Of a DNA stretch of 64,000 bases, positions 21,450-33,544 are shown in pieces; position 1 is the first letter of the stretch, and every line of letters begins with the position of its first letter. The stretch spans positions 5,026,001 through 5,090,000 of the forward strand of contig BSYQ01000007.1 of NCBI GenBank assembly GCA_030272585.1. Direction: 5' to 3'. The DNA comes from Bryopsis sp. KO-2023. Taxonomy: Eukaryota; Chlorophyta; Ulvophyceae; Bryopsidales; Bryopsidaceae. The position numbers and the translations under genes are program-made. The notes under the pieces are model-generated. The model did no database searches. It had not been told where the DNA came from and saw only the letters and a program-made list of their open reading frames with translations.

Positions 21450-24182
21450 TCATCCCCCTCTTCTCCCAACAAAAAAAAATGAAAATGAAAAAAAGAGTGA
21501 GAGGGAAAAAAGAGTGAGAGGGAAAAAAAGAGTGAGAGGGAAAAAAGAGTGAGAGGAAAAAAAAAGAGAGGGAACAGGAAGGAGGAAACCAAAGGAAAAA
21601 AAAACAAAAAAGAAGAAGAAGAAAAAGAAAAAAAACGATCGAGTCGTCTCAACAGTGATGTATCCAATTGTGGATGTTTTTTTTTTTTGCTTTTTTTTTT
21701 TGGGCTGCGATATCTGTTATCTGTTTTCCTGTTTCTATTTCCTTTCAGATTCTGTGGTGGGGGAAATGCTTTGCACAAAGATGATCTGGGTTTAAAAAAA
21801 AAAAAAAGAGTGTGAGAGAGAGAAAGAGAGTGAGAGGGAACAGAATTATGTCAGACATCGAACCATTCAGGAACTTCCTTCTGTGTTTTTTTCTGTTATG
21901 CCTTTTTTTCTTTTGGAGGGGGGGTCGAATCAAAGGGATTGGCAGTAAAAAATAGGGGAAAAAAAGAAAAGACCTTTTTGTTTTCGGCAATGAACCAACA
22001 CATTCAGGTTCGTTTGAACTGCATAAAAATGTAGATGAATTGATAGTACTGCTGGGAAAAAAACCTAAAAAAGCATAAAACAAGGAAAAAAAGAAAGAAA
22101 AGGAAAAGACAAGCACTGGGCTGGATGGGAAATCCTTTTCCCCCAATTTTTTTGAAACACTCGGCTGTGTTTTTTTAAATTGGGGGAACCCTTATCGCGT
22201 AGGTGAACAACGCATCCTCTTTTTTTATTTTTATTTTCAATGATGGGTATTTTTTTTTTTTTGCTCATAATATATTCCAGCATATGTATTCGCATCAACC
22301 ATAGTCTTTTGGAAGAACCAGGAAACCCCTGGAAGAAAACGAAAGAGGGGGTTCGAGGGAGGGAGGGCTGTACGCAGGGTAAAAAAAAATATATAATTAC
22401 CAAAAAAAAAATCAAGCAAGAAAAACAAGGACTCTCGGGTGGAATTGGCATCGCATTGCGATTTTTGTTCGTTTTGCAAATGGGTTTTGTAGCGGAGGAG
22501 GAGAATGGGGCGGGGGGGGGGGGTTGGAAAAAAAAAGAAAAAAAAGAGTGACATATGAAGGGAAAAAAGGAATCAAGAGGCTTGAGTCATCCCAGTCTGT
22601 TTTGTTATGAATAATGGAGAGTTATCTGCGCTATCTATATATCCTATCTATATGTCTATTTTTATAATGTACATACATCATACATATATAGGCACACACG
22701 TACACACACATATATATCTATATATAAAAAGCATTGATGTACAGCCCAATATCCTGTATCCTGCTTTGTTTCGTTTTCTCTCTGCATAATACAATTCCTT
22801 TTTTTTTTGGCTATTTTTTCCTCCTTGAAAAAAATATCATCTTTTTTTTTTCTGTTTTTGAGCAGTGGGGACACGGTTCGAAAAAAAAAAAAAAAAAGAA
22901 GAAGAAGAAACAGCAGTGGGATTGGGTCAAGATGATAAAGAAGGAAAAAAAAAGAAAAATCGATGTATATATATGTACACATATATGTATATATATTGAA
23001 AAATAAAATAATTTGCTGGTACATTCCTTTTCTTTTTTTTTAACTTTGGGAGGGGGAAGGGGCAGGATTTGAGGGGTAGTTCTTTTCGGATCAAAAGAGG
23101 TTTGGGATTTGGTAATGGGGTTTTCTGGTTTTGTCAATGGAGATGCTGGTTTTTGGCCCCCATGTCAATGATGGATTTCGGACAGGGCTTCTTTTCCTCG
23201 CATGCTGTGTATAAAGACAAAGGCAAATGAGTTGGAAGTGGAGCATGAATGCTCTTGTGTATTATCGAAATGGATCCATCTGACGCCGCAACAAAAAAAG
23301 AACAAGTTATGTCAAAAAGAGCACCAGCGGCGCAAATGATTCGCTCAATTTTTTTTGTTTTAAAACACCATGGAATTCTTCAAGGAAATTTTCCCTGAGA
23401 AACTTCTCAGCCTGTAGAAGCCCTTTTAAAGGAAAAAAAAAGAAAAGAAGCCCTGTTTTATGCTCTTCTTGCTGCTTTTTGTGAATGTGGGGTGTGAACT
23501 GTGTTGGAATTGTCCACAGATCGGCTGCCTCAATGTGATTTCTTTCTATTTTTTTGCAGGATTTTCAGTGGCTTTCCCCCACCATGCACCGATCATTCGA
23601 CCTGATATTATTTCTTGGATGAACGACTCCACATGCTCTTCTGTCGTTTTCGACTTGAAAAACTCCTGCACCAAAAATAGCAATCGAATAAATAATTAAT
23701 AATCACAACAAAGAGTAAAGATTCTGTGAAGGCGTTTTATTCACCCTACAAACAAACGATATAAAAACTATTGGAGGGTTTCCTCTTGCTTCTGCTTTCT
23801 GTGGCGGTCGCCATCCATGCGAATTTCATAGTTCCACACTCCAGTCATTCGAAACGGATATTACAGAATAAGAATCGAGATAAAACCGTCTCGCGTTCCT
23901 CAGAATTCATATCGGTTTGACGCTCAAACAAACAATACGCCGAATTGGTTTACGCTTGTTTGTGGCGGCGAGATGTCGAAATCGTCGCATGGTGAGTTTG
24001 CGTAACAGTGCAACCGTTTCAGGCGTTGAACGCAGACGTCGTGAACGCGGAAAGTGCTGCCTCAACTTGGTCCATTCATTTTTCTTTTTACCGTATTTTG
24101 CCTTCGCTTGCACAGCTCAGGGCCATCAACAGAGTTCAATTACTCATTTTCCGTCCAATCTATCTCGTAAAATGGAAAGAAT
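21450..24182. other. Intergenic, simple-repeat rich
   Basis: A tandem GAGTGAGAGGGAAAAAA repeat lies at about 21495-21560. TA/CA microsatellite tracts lie near 22630-22730 and 22965-22998, with many A and T homopolymers. An exon-like stretch with a preceding TTTTTTGCAG acceptor lies at 23560-23690 but has no recognisable content. The 5' end of ALG12 should lie at the right edge. Confidence 0.4.
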
Positions 24183-24288
24183 GTGGCATGCATCATGCAA
24201 ATTTTTGCAATTGAAACAGAAACATCCCGGATCCTTCCTTCTGTATTGTACTTTTTCATTACCCTTTTTTCTTTTTTGGCCGATTCAG

Positions 24289-27200
24289 GATGGACGAGTG
24301 CCCTGTTGGGAGTGGTAGTGTTACTTCATCTGGCCTTGGCGCCATTTACGAAAGTGGAGGAGAGTTTCAACGTGCAAGCAACGCATGACTTGATGTTTCA
24401 TAAGTTGGACATCGACAGTTATGATCACAAAGAATTTCCTGGGGTCGTTCCCAGGACTTTCCTTGGTGAGATAAACACACCGTTTTTTTCATTTTTCATT
24501 TTTCATTCTTGTTTCGGTTCAACATAATGCAGCACTCCCCAAAAAAAGACTTCAATAAATTTCTTAGAAAAACAAAAGTGTATGGTTTGGCGCTGTAAAA
24601 CAAAGGATAATGAAAGAATGCAACAGGAAGTTGAAATGCCATTTGCAGCCTCAAATGGCAGTTGAGGCTGCATTTGTTTTTGAAATTATTCCTTTTCAAA
24701 ATAGTATTAAAAAAAATAATTTTTTTGTGAGAGTGAGAGTCGCCGAGACATATATTTCTGCTTCAGGTGCGATTTTCGTTTCGGTCCTTTCCTTCCCAGC
24801 AGCGAAAATTGCCATCGATTATTTTGGTCTCACCAAAATGGTGGGACTGTACGTTGCTAGAGCATGTCTGGTGAGTTTGCTTTTCCTATCTTGAAAAGCT
24901 ATTTTCTTTTTTATTTCTAAAAGAATGGCTTCCCGTTTATTTTCCCCCCGAAGGTGAAACCGATTTATCTCCAAGGGTAAAATCCATCAAACAAATGAAA
25001 AAAAAAAATGTAAAAAAAAAAGAAAAACACATTCACCGCACATTCACCCACCCTTTTTTTTATTAATGGGGTCGGATCGATTTCCTTGATTATGACCGTG
25101 TTTTTTTTTCAAAAATCATGTGAAGGGACTCATCTCTGTGTGGAGTTTTTCCCACATCGCGAGTGCCACCGAAAGGCACCTGGGCCCGATCGTCAGCAAC
25201 ACTTTTTTGATTTTGACGATGCTCCAATTTCACTTGCCTTTCTACATGTCCCGATTCCTCCCCAACACTTTCGCACTGATTCTTTGCAATATCGCCATCG
25301 GCTTTTGGGTGGTGAGGGACCGACCAGAAACTGTGGTGGCCTTGTTGGTTGCTTCCTCGGTGAGTGCGAATCTTTTTTTGTCGAAAAAATGTGTGTTGGG
25401 ATATCAACACACAAATCCTTTCACCTTTCTTTTTCAATTATTTTGTTGAAAAAGACAAAAGTTTTTCAACAAATTTTCCAAGCAGTGGGGCGTTACATGA
25501 GCGACTCAGGCACACCACTGTTTTTGTCAAATAATGCAGCACCGCTTTGAAATCGTCCACACCAAGATTATTTGTTTCCATCTATATATATATATAGATA
25601 TTAATACTTATTATTAATTCTTTTTTATTTGGCATCGGCAGGTGTGTTTTCGATGCGATACCGTTTTGCTGTTGATTTGCATCAGCATCCATTTGGTGGC
25701 GTCGGACCAGCTGTCTTTAGGAAGTTTAATCAAGGTCGGCATTCTTTCGGGCATAGCTTGCCTTTCCATCACCGTTTTGATCGACAGCTGGTTTTGGGGG
25801 CGATGGGTTTGGCCTGAAGGGGAGGTCTTCTACTTCAACACGATTTTAAACAAGTGAGCCCACCATCGGAAAAAAACAACAAACATTTGTCTCAATTAAA
25901 GTGCGCTAGAAGATGTTTTTTTGAGAATCAACACACCGCCAGAACGGTTATATCTCCGAAACCATACCCGTAATTTCAACCGATGATATTCGCATTTGGA
26001 AAACTGTGGTGGTGGTTTTTTGGGTTGTTTTTTTTTCGTTCCGAATTTTTTTACAACGGGTTTTCGCTAGAAATAGCACATTACCACGTTGCACCAGAAA
26101 GCCATGCATGTATTTTAGTTTTTATTTTTGTTTTTTCTAATCTTGTCCAAATCAATGGTAGGAGCAAGGAATGGGGGGTGATGCCGTTCTCTTGGTATTG
26201 GACCTCTGCTTTGCCTCGAGGATTGCTGACTGCGTACCCTTTGGCACTGAGCGGTGCATTCACGGAGAGACGTGTTCGATCCGTTATATTGGTTGCCCTT
26301 GCCTATGTGCTGCTCTACTCCAACCTCGGCCACAAGGAGGTGAGTTCCATCAACGAAAAACCATTCATCGCGATTTCAATGAGGCCTCATTTGTTGAAAG
26401 CGTAGCGGTGCCGTTCATGTATGTTGCTCAGACATGCAATTGGATTTTTCCTCCCCTAGCAAAAAAAACCCGAAAATAAGGCAAACTTTCTGCAACCTAC
26501 TGGACCGTGTTTTGACATCGTTTTTTTAAAGAAGAATATCGGCCATGATTATTGTTTTTCGAAGGTTCGCTTCCTGTTCCCAGTTCTTCCATTGTTCAAC
26601 ATCGCTGCCTCGACGGCTTTCACACGAATCCTCATCAACCGGAAAAAGAGCATGCGAAAATTCATCACCTGTTGCCTTTCCATGCTTTCCATCGCGATCA
26701 TGGCTGGGGCTTCCGGAGCGATGTTGTGGGCATCCATTCACAACTACCCGGGAGGGACCGCTCTACAGCGGCTGCATGAAATCGAGGGATATTCCAACGT
26801 GTTTGTGGAGCCCCCCATGAAGAATGGGAGTGCTCCCTTTGTTCACATCGATACGTTTCCAGCCATGACTGGGGTTACCAGGTTTGGCGAGCTCGGCCAT
26901 CCATGGAGGTACTCCAAGGTAGGCGCTCCTCCCTCGAAACCATAACTCACAGGGTTTTGTGAAATTTCCAAGATTGTATTTCTCTAAGTAACCAATAACA
27001 TCATCCGGCAGTTCATCCAACTTTTTAAATCCACCAATGTATATTTCTTATCTTTGACTTGAAAAAAACTCGGAAAGAACCACAATTTTCAAATCATGAA
27101 TAATTCTTGTAGCAGAAATTTTTTATTTCCTGGATGCACGTCAAGAAGTTATTTTTATTTTTTTGGACAAAATCGTGGATGTTCGGTTAAGCGAAAGATG

Positions 27201-27897
27201 TTGAAAATCGAGTATCTTTTTGCTTTGTTTTTATTTGGGTTTTCTCTGTGTCTTTTGTTTTTTTCATCGACAGGCGGAAGGGCTCACTCTTCCGAGAATG
27301 AAATCTTTCACTCATCTGCTGTCGGTGCAAGAACGAGTTCCTGGGTGGGTGGCTTGGGAGGGAGGGAACGCTCTGAATCTTTGCAGGAGTTTGACAACAT
27401 CAGTTTCTGGTGTAAAATGTCCAAGAATCCAAGAATTCACCCTTGCACAACCACCACACACTGTGTGCACTTTTCACTGGATTTGACTTAAAATTCTTTT
27501 ATTCACAGATGTGTTGTTCCTGGGAAGAAAATCGTCTGAAAGCAAAAACTTGAAAAAGAAAACGATGATTTAGCATTCATCGAAAAAATTAGAAAAACCA
27601 TGAGTGCTGATGGCACCAATGTGTTTTAACCATAAGTTACTTCGTATCCATGCTTTTTTTTTTACAGCGAGATGTGGTCTCCACTTCCCATGGATTTTAA
27701 TATGAAAATACAACCCATGGGAATATATCTTTTCCTCGTTTCCTTGCAGATTCGTCAGAGTTGGTGATGTCGAGGGATTTGCTGGGTTCAAATTCAGACG
27801 CAACCGGAAAAATATAATGGAGAGCGTCATGGTGGGCGAAGTGCCGATAGAAGTCCTCAAGTCTAACCAAGTTTTCATTTTCAAAAGACACAAGTAA
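24289..27897 (+). CDS. ALG12: ALG12 dolichyl-P-mannose:Man7GlcNAc2-PP-dolichol alpha-1,6-mannosyltransferase
   Basis: ER-membrane GT-C glycosyltransferase adding the eighth mannose to the lipid-linked N-glycan precursor. Exons: 24289-24465, 24767-24870, 25126-25359, 25642-25853, 26162-26339, 26565-26918, 27274-27409 and 27750-27897, all with GT/AG borders. Family motifs appear in order: [92 protein letters not shown] and [13 protein letters not shown], ending [10 protein letters not shown]. The catalytic region keeps KVEES(F) near the N-terminus. The very N-terminus is unresolved; it may start upstream of 24289 in the same frame (ATGs near 24183-24195) or in another exon. The junction of the last two exons is off by one base as drawn, so the donor near 27409 may be wrong or a small exon is missed. 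Confidence 0.93.
24637..24672 (+). other. Bistable hairpin in ALG12 intron
   Basis: Two overlapping perfect stems share sequence. TGCCATTTG pairs with CAAATGGCA (loop CAGCCT). TGCAGCCTCAA pairs with TTGAGGCTGCA (loop ATGGCAG). Only one can form at a time. A function is not evident. Confidence 0.6.
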
Positions 27898-28491
27898 AGT
27901 ACAATACCTTACTTTTTTTTTTAGTTTGAGTTTTAGGCAAGAGAAGTGCAAGAGGGGGAAAAGGGGGGGGTGGGGGGGAGCTGCCAGACTGACCCTCGTA
28001 GCGACTTGAAAAAGCGACTTAAAATTTTTTTGTCAAAAATTTATGTGGATGTTGACACCGATGCTTGAGAGTTGGTGGATGTTCTGAAAAACAACACTGG
28101 TATTTTTTTGTTTTCTGGGGGAAAAAAATTTCTAACATTGAAGATGTGTTGGAAGCCATCAAGCATTCGTTACAAAGCAACCATCATACATTGATAGATG
28201 CCGACACCAAGCAGGAGAACACTCCCTCATCCCATTGAAAACCAAGTGCCCAAAAATTGAATCTCTAAGAGAAAACCACTTGGGACATCGCCCAATGTTC
28301 GCTTGCCGATCTCACCACCACTTCCCCCACCCAACAGAAAAAAATCCGATTGAACAAAAAAACTGAAAACATGTACAGGTACCTATTCGGCAATAAATTC
28401 CAAAAAAGAAAAAAAAAACTCGCTGGAACACAAAGCCCTATCTGGAGGAGACAGAATCGAAAAAACAATGATGCATGTCCACAGCCGAAAA

Positions 28492-29983
28492 TCATTCCGT
28501 TGGGATCTTCCAGTTCACCCAGGGGGAGGTTTCGTACGAGGTGCCGATAAAATCGAGCGGGAATCCCAAGTCGAATTTCGCCACCTCGTTGAGACTCTCT
28601 ATGTGTTCTGGGGTGAGAGTGAATTCCATGGCTTTCAAATTGTCCTCCAAATGCGACATTTTTCTCAAACCCAGGATGGGGGAAGTGATCCCTGGCTGCT
28701 GGAGCTCCCAATTAAGGACGACTTGAGTCGGCGATCGGCCGATCTCCTCCCCGATTTTGGTGACTTCATCGTTGATGGCGTAATCTCTGTCTGACATTTT
28801 GATACCTTGCCTTCCGTTACCGTCCGTATGCTCAGTTCCGTCTTGCTGGAATCTGCATGGCCCAAAAAAAAATAATTAAAAAAAATATATACTTTCTATG
28901 TACTCATGTCTTCTATGAGATCCAGCCCCCCTCCTCCATCGGGGGAGAACTCTCAAGAAGAAGCTTCAAGCAAGTTTTCTGGATTGCTAAAAAGAGAAAC
29001 ATCAAACCCCCCAAGAAAAAGATAGATTTTGTCTAATAAACCAATCAGCGAAACACATCTGCCCATAAATTTTCCAGACCCAACAACCATCAAACGACCC
29101 AAGAAAAAGATCAATGAAAAAACGAGGTCTTTCGATCCTGTCAAAGAACCGATCAGCGAAACACACCTGCCCGTGTATTTTCCAGCCCCGAGAACGGACC
29201 AAGGCGTAATCCCCAGTCCGAGTTTCATGCACATTGGGATGATCTCCCTTTCGATGCTTCTGTCTCCGATGTTATGTCTGCCTTGGTAGGCGATGAACGG
29301 AGACCATCCAAAGTGCTCCGCAATGGTGTTGCATCGGGCAACCTCCCAGGCAGGTGTTCCAGAAATTCCGAGGTACATCACCTTACCGCTCCTCACCAAA
29401 TCGTCCAGACCACGCATGATCTCGATTTCAGGAGTGGAGTAGTCCCAGAAGTGAACTGCAAAAACCCGGATCCACACACTTAATTCTCACTCATTGTCAC
29501 TCCTTTCTCACATTCCCTCACTTTTCCTCACTTTTTTTCGTGGAAATCTCGACATCCGCTCCTCACAAAAATGCTCAATACAAATCATGCTCAATCATGC
29601 TTTCTCTTTCCATCCCTCGATTTCCATCAAAATTTTAATTTAATTTTAATTTTAATTTTTTTTGTTGGAAAAATTTTATAAAAATTGTTTCTCCTTGCTT
29701 TGACAAATGACATCCACCACCCACCGTAATACAAATCGATGTAGCTGGTTTGCAGTCTTTCCAAGGACTTCTCCAAAGCATGGAACATGTTTTTCCTGTG
29801 ATTTCCGCAGAAATTGACGTTTCCGATGGGACTGGGCAGCGAGTACTTCGAGGCAATCACCAACTCATCCCTCCCCCCTCTCTTCTTGATGAACTGACCG
29901 AGCCACTCTTCTGTTTCGCCCTCTTGGTACTTGTTCGCAGTGTCGATGAAATTGCCTGCACGAAGGGGGTCAAGGCAAAGTAA

Positions 29984-30014
<31 letters not shown>

Positions 30015-30731
30015 ATAGATCATGCGATCGCCCAAAAAAAGGGGGAGTGGATCCAACTCCGGGAACTCCCTCGGGATTTGAGACCGCGCTCGCCCAAGAC
30101 GGTTTATCAGGAGCTCCTGCAATTAATCTCAGAGTGGATTGCAACGCGCTGGCGCGCTCAGTGGCGTACTACGGAGAAAGGACGATTGCTTTGGCAGTTG
30201 CGCGATGCCCCTTACGTGGATCGTGATACCTCGTGGCGATGGAATTACACGAGACAACAATTAGCAAGGGCAGCCCAGGTCGCAACGGGACATGGGAACT
30301 TTCCAGTGTACAACAACAGGGTTTGGGGTGAGGCCCCGGACTGTTGGTTCTGTGCGCATCGGGACAGAGTGGTGTTGGGATCTAGGAACCATTTACTATG
30401 GGATTGTCCGGGGCTCGAGGATTGCAGGCGGGATAGTATCGCGGTGGTTCAACTTTTTTCATCGGAACCCCTGATTTGGCAGGAGGGGATGTTTGCTTCG
30501 GAAATTGGGTTAAGGGTACTAGTGGAATTCTGTGTTCGTATGTACAATTTACGCGCTGACTCGGAAGAAGGGTGATTTTTTACTCTAGCAGGTTGTTTTT
30601 GGGAGTAAATTCGGGACAGGGGTAGTATAGACAATTATTATTAGAGTGGAGGGCCCATATCACTCATCTGTATAGTGGACGGGCTCCATGGGGCGGTTTG
30701 CCTCGATGTAACACATTTGAAAAAAAAAAAA

Positions 30732-30762
<31 letters not shown>

Positions 30763-31228
30763 ACTATTTCGTGTTTCAAGGTTCATAAATTTGGTGGCTG
30801 TGAAAAGAAAAAAAAAATCCACAGGGAAAATACTCTGCTGAACCTCGAATCGCAGAGAGATCAAGCATTATCTTGAGAGCCTGGTTCATTGCAAGATCAA
30901 GAAACACATGTATGACAGATGGAAGACATGTCCTTTCCATGCTGCATCTAGATTTTTTTTATCTTCATGAAATTAACCAAGCATTCCACCAAGTGTAGAA
31001 CAGAAATTGCATCTGTGGGGGTTGTAGTGCATGCCCGTCAAAAATTCAACTTTTTGAGACAAGGTGATTAAACCTAACCGGTCAAAAGGGCTCGTTTCTT
31101 TCGCAGTAAGGGAAAAAAAAGCGCCCCTCACCTCCTTCCGACACATATCGATTAAACATAGCTTCGGCGTCTTCACGCTGACACTGCCCCATCAGCTTTT
31201 CCCACCTGGTTCCGAACGTCATCGTCCC
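28492..31228 (-). CDS. Aldo/keto reductase, aryl-alcohol dehydrogenase-like
   Basis: NADPH-dependent oxidoreductase with a TIM-barrel fold, probably cytosolic. Exons: 31228-31132, 29955-29725, 29455-29167 and 28852-28492. Their summed length (978 nt) is divisible by three and all junctions keep phase. Family motifs: GTMTFGTRWEKLMGQC, NFIDTANKYQEGETEEWLG, LVIASKYS, DLYYVHFWDYSTPEIEIM, KVMYLGISGTPAWEV, FIAYQGRHNI, IIPMCMKLGLGITPWSVLG and SPTQVVLNW. The catalytic tetrad is visible as D and Y in IDTANKY, K in ASKYS and H in VHFWD. Wording is close to fungal aryl-alcohol dehydrogenases. The first ATG in view is at 31222; related proteins have about 20 more residues, so an upstream exon behind the acceptor at 31229 is likely. 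The first visible intron holds a LINE remnant. The gene is convergent with ALG12. Confidence 0.9.
28985..29190 (-). repeat. Duplicated exon-intron border inside AKR intron
   Basis: The end of the third visible AKR exon plus the start of the following intron (CTGGAAAATACACGGGCAG then GTGTGTTTCGCTGATCGG) is repeated further into the intron as a diverged copy. In that copy the donor GT has become AT (GGGCAG then ATGTGTTTCGC). The second unit also repeats the CTTTTTCTTGGG..GTTTGATG tail. Confidence 0.75.
30017..30762 (+). mobile_element. 5'-truncated LINE (non-LTR retrotransposon) in an AKR intron
   Basis: A plus-strand frame at 30078-30575 has the C-terminal wording of LINE ORF2 proteins: QLARAAQVATGHGNFPVYN, then a zinc-knuckle-like CWFCAHRD....NHLLWDCPGL (CX2CX12HX4C). 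It ends in an A-run followed by about eight AAAT units (30721-30763). A similar AAAT tract lies just to its left (29981-30016). The reverse transcriptase and endonuclease are absent, so it is a dead 5'-truncated copy, antisense to the host gene. Confidence 0.75.
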
Positions 31229-31239
31229 CTGAACCAACC

Positions 31240-32837
31240 GAATCAAAGCAGAAAAAAAGAGTGAAGGGGGTGTGATACAAACCAGAAAACGCTACGTTCT
31301 AGGGGTTCGTTCAACGCTTATACGCTTATTCTCTTGTCAGCAACGCGCACGCGCACCAGACAAAGGGGTGAAACGCGCAGCCCTGAGCGGCCCAGAGTTT
31401 TGTAATCTTCCAGGGACGTCAGTGGCGTGGACTCCACCATCGCTGCCAGCTCGACACGCTACTCAAAACAAGGGATCGGAGGCCAAGGAAAACGGAGGCA
31501 GAGTTTCAATGCCCCTCAACCCAAGGAAATGCGAATAACCTGAGGTGAAACCATCGAAACGGAGATAACGCACATTCTGTGTGTTTGGATGAGACTCATG
31601 CCAGCAAGGCAATCCAGAGCCGTTCTCCCTCAAGTTAGTGTGACCTGTGATGAGTGGCTGGAGCAAGGCGGTTTTGCGTGTCTGACATCACCTTCCTTTT
31701 CCAAAAAAGAACCAACCAAATGTAGAAAAATTTGAACCTGATTCCCTGCATGTCAAGCTTTGAATTGGAATGGTGCCGTTCTTGGAGGTGGAGCTTTCCT
31801 CGCTCAGAAACTGATTGGGTATCGGTCGTCATTGAATTTCGATTTCTTGGATCCCAGGTGAAGCTTGATGACCGGAAGGATCCATCTTTTGTTGATGTAA
31901 TTGAGGATGGTGGAGCCCATGTCAATGAAGGGAAGTCTGGAATGATGAGCATGCTGGAGCAAAACATCAAGGAGTTGTCCGACAAGAAGCAGGGCGGTTG
32001 TTGGACGCATAAACAAGTGTTGTTTCTGGAAAACAAAGTCTTCCGCAAAAAACGTCTTAAAACAAAAAGACAACTCGAACTCTCGTTCACAGCATTTCCT
32101 TCCCGACTGACTCAACTCTAACTCTGTCTGTCCACTGACTCATACCTTGTACTTCTAACGTGAACCCAGATGTCACGGAAATACCTCTCCACTCCCGTCA
32201 AGTCAGATCGATCGATACAAATCCTCTCCCTGAGGTTTTATCATGATGTGACCTTCATTAGGAAGTGTCACCTGTTGTGAGTATTAGTTGATGTGTTGTC
32301 CCTATGTCTGTCTACCCGAACTTGTATTTATTCAGGTCCAACACAAGGCAATTTCCTTTTTGTGACATTTTGTTTGTGAATTTAAATAAGATCTCATCAA
32401 GTAAAAAAACGAGGCAAGTGTAAAAAAATCATTACTTCTTTACATTTTATATATATATGCGTTCATGAAACCGTAAAAATACACGAAATGCAAGTATAAA
32501 CTATAAAAATGCACGAGATATATATAAATATGCATGGGATCCGGGAAAATGCAAGGATATTAAAAACAAGGGAAAGTATCTATCTACATAGATTGAACGC
32601 TTCAATGTTCAACTGACAAGGATGGATGTGTCTTCGTGCTGTTTTTTTTAAAACGTCTTTTCACCCATTATTCCTCTTTTTTTGGTGTCAGAATTTTGAG
32701 ACCCAAGACCTGAAAGAGATGGGAACAGGCCAAGGAAATGGAAGAGAACGAAAACAAAAGTTCTGCAGACCAGCCCCCCAAACAATCTTGCATGGATAGT
32801 CAGCCAGTGGTAAGTACAAATGAAAAGAAAAAGACAT
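31240..32837. other. Upstream flank of AKR, no gene recognised
   Basis: A plus-strand frame at 31732-32121 has an acidic, normal-complexity middle (VDVIEDGGAHVNEGKSGMM) but no recognisable domain or clear splice partners. The missing first AKR exon should lie in this stretch on the minus strand; I could not identify it. Confidence 0.35.
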
Positions 32838-32839
32838 TA

Positions 32840-33542
32840 GGGATGTTGCGCAAAAATACGTAGCTCCCAATTTACGCAGCCACGTCACGTACGACAGCGT
32901 AGTTTCGCGGAAATTTTCACTGATGCTGACAAGGATCCGTTGTTAAACGGAGTCCTGTTTGAAAAGAGTCAAAATCAGAGATAGGACTTTACGGTTACGG
33001 TCACCGTAACCGGACCGTAACCACCGTAACCGGACCGTAACCGGAGTACAATTTTCGTCAGAAAATCGTACTTTTACGGCCGTAACCGTAGCACCGTACC
33101 ACTCCGTACCGCTCCGTACCGGACCGTAACGACCGTAACGGCCGTAACAACCGTAAACCGTAGAAAGTGACCCCCGCAGGGTCCCGCGATTCCAAAGGAA
33201 CCCAGGGGGATTCGAACCCGCGACCCTACTGACTGCAGCCTAACGCTTTAGCACTGAACCACGCTACTTCACGGTGATTTAGGGCCTACCGTAGTTATAC
33301 CGTACCTGTTCCGTACCGTAAAAACAACATATTACTCCGGTTACGGTACGGAGTTACGGCCGTAGTACGGTGACCGTAACCCGACCGTAACCGGACCGGA
33401 CCGGAGTCGGACCAAAAATTTGGCCCAAGTCCTATCTCTGGTCAAAATACGTACGTAGAAAACCTGCATTTCCGCGAAATTACGCTGTCGTACGTGACGT
33501 GGCTGCGTAAATTGGGAGCTACGTAGTTTTGCGCAACATCCC
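32840..33542. mobile_element. TA-flanked MITE with long inverted ends, host of a nested element
   Basis: The terminal inverted repeats are about 76 bp with two or three mismatches. They start GGGATGTTGCGCAAAA on the left and end with the complement on the right. TA flanks both ends (32838-32839 and 33543-33544), suggesting a Tc1/mariner (Stowaway-like) duplication. Without the nested hAT MITE and its duplication the element would be about 230 bp. No coding capacity. Confidence 0.88.
32976..33440 (-). mobile_element. hAT-type MITE with tRNA-like core, copy 2 (465 bp, nested)
   Basis: It has the same CAGAGATAGGACTT inverted ends as copy 1 and a different 8-bp duplication, GTCAAAAT, at 32968-32975 and 33441-33448. 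The sequence is a close match to the reverse complement of copy 1 along its whole length. It sits inside the TA-flanked MITE, so it arrived later. The tRNA-like segment lies at about 33206-33281 on the minus strand. Confidence 0.93.
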
Positions 33543-33544
33543 TA

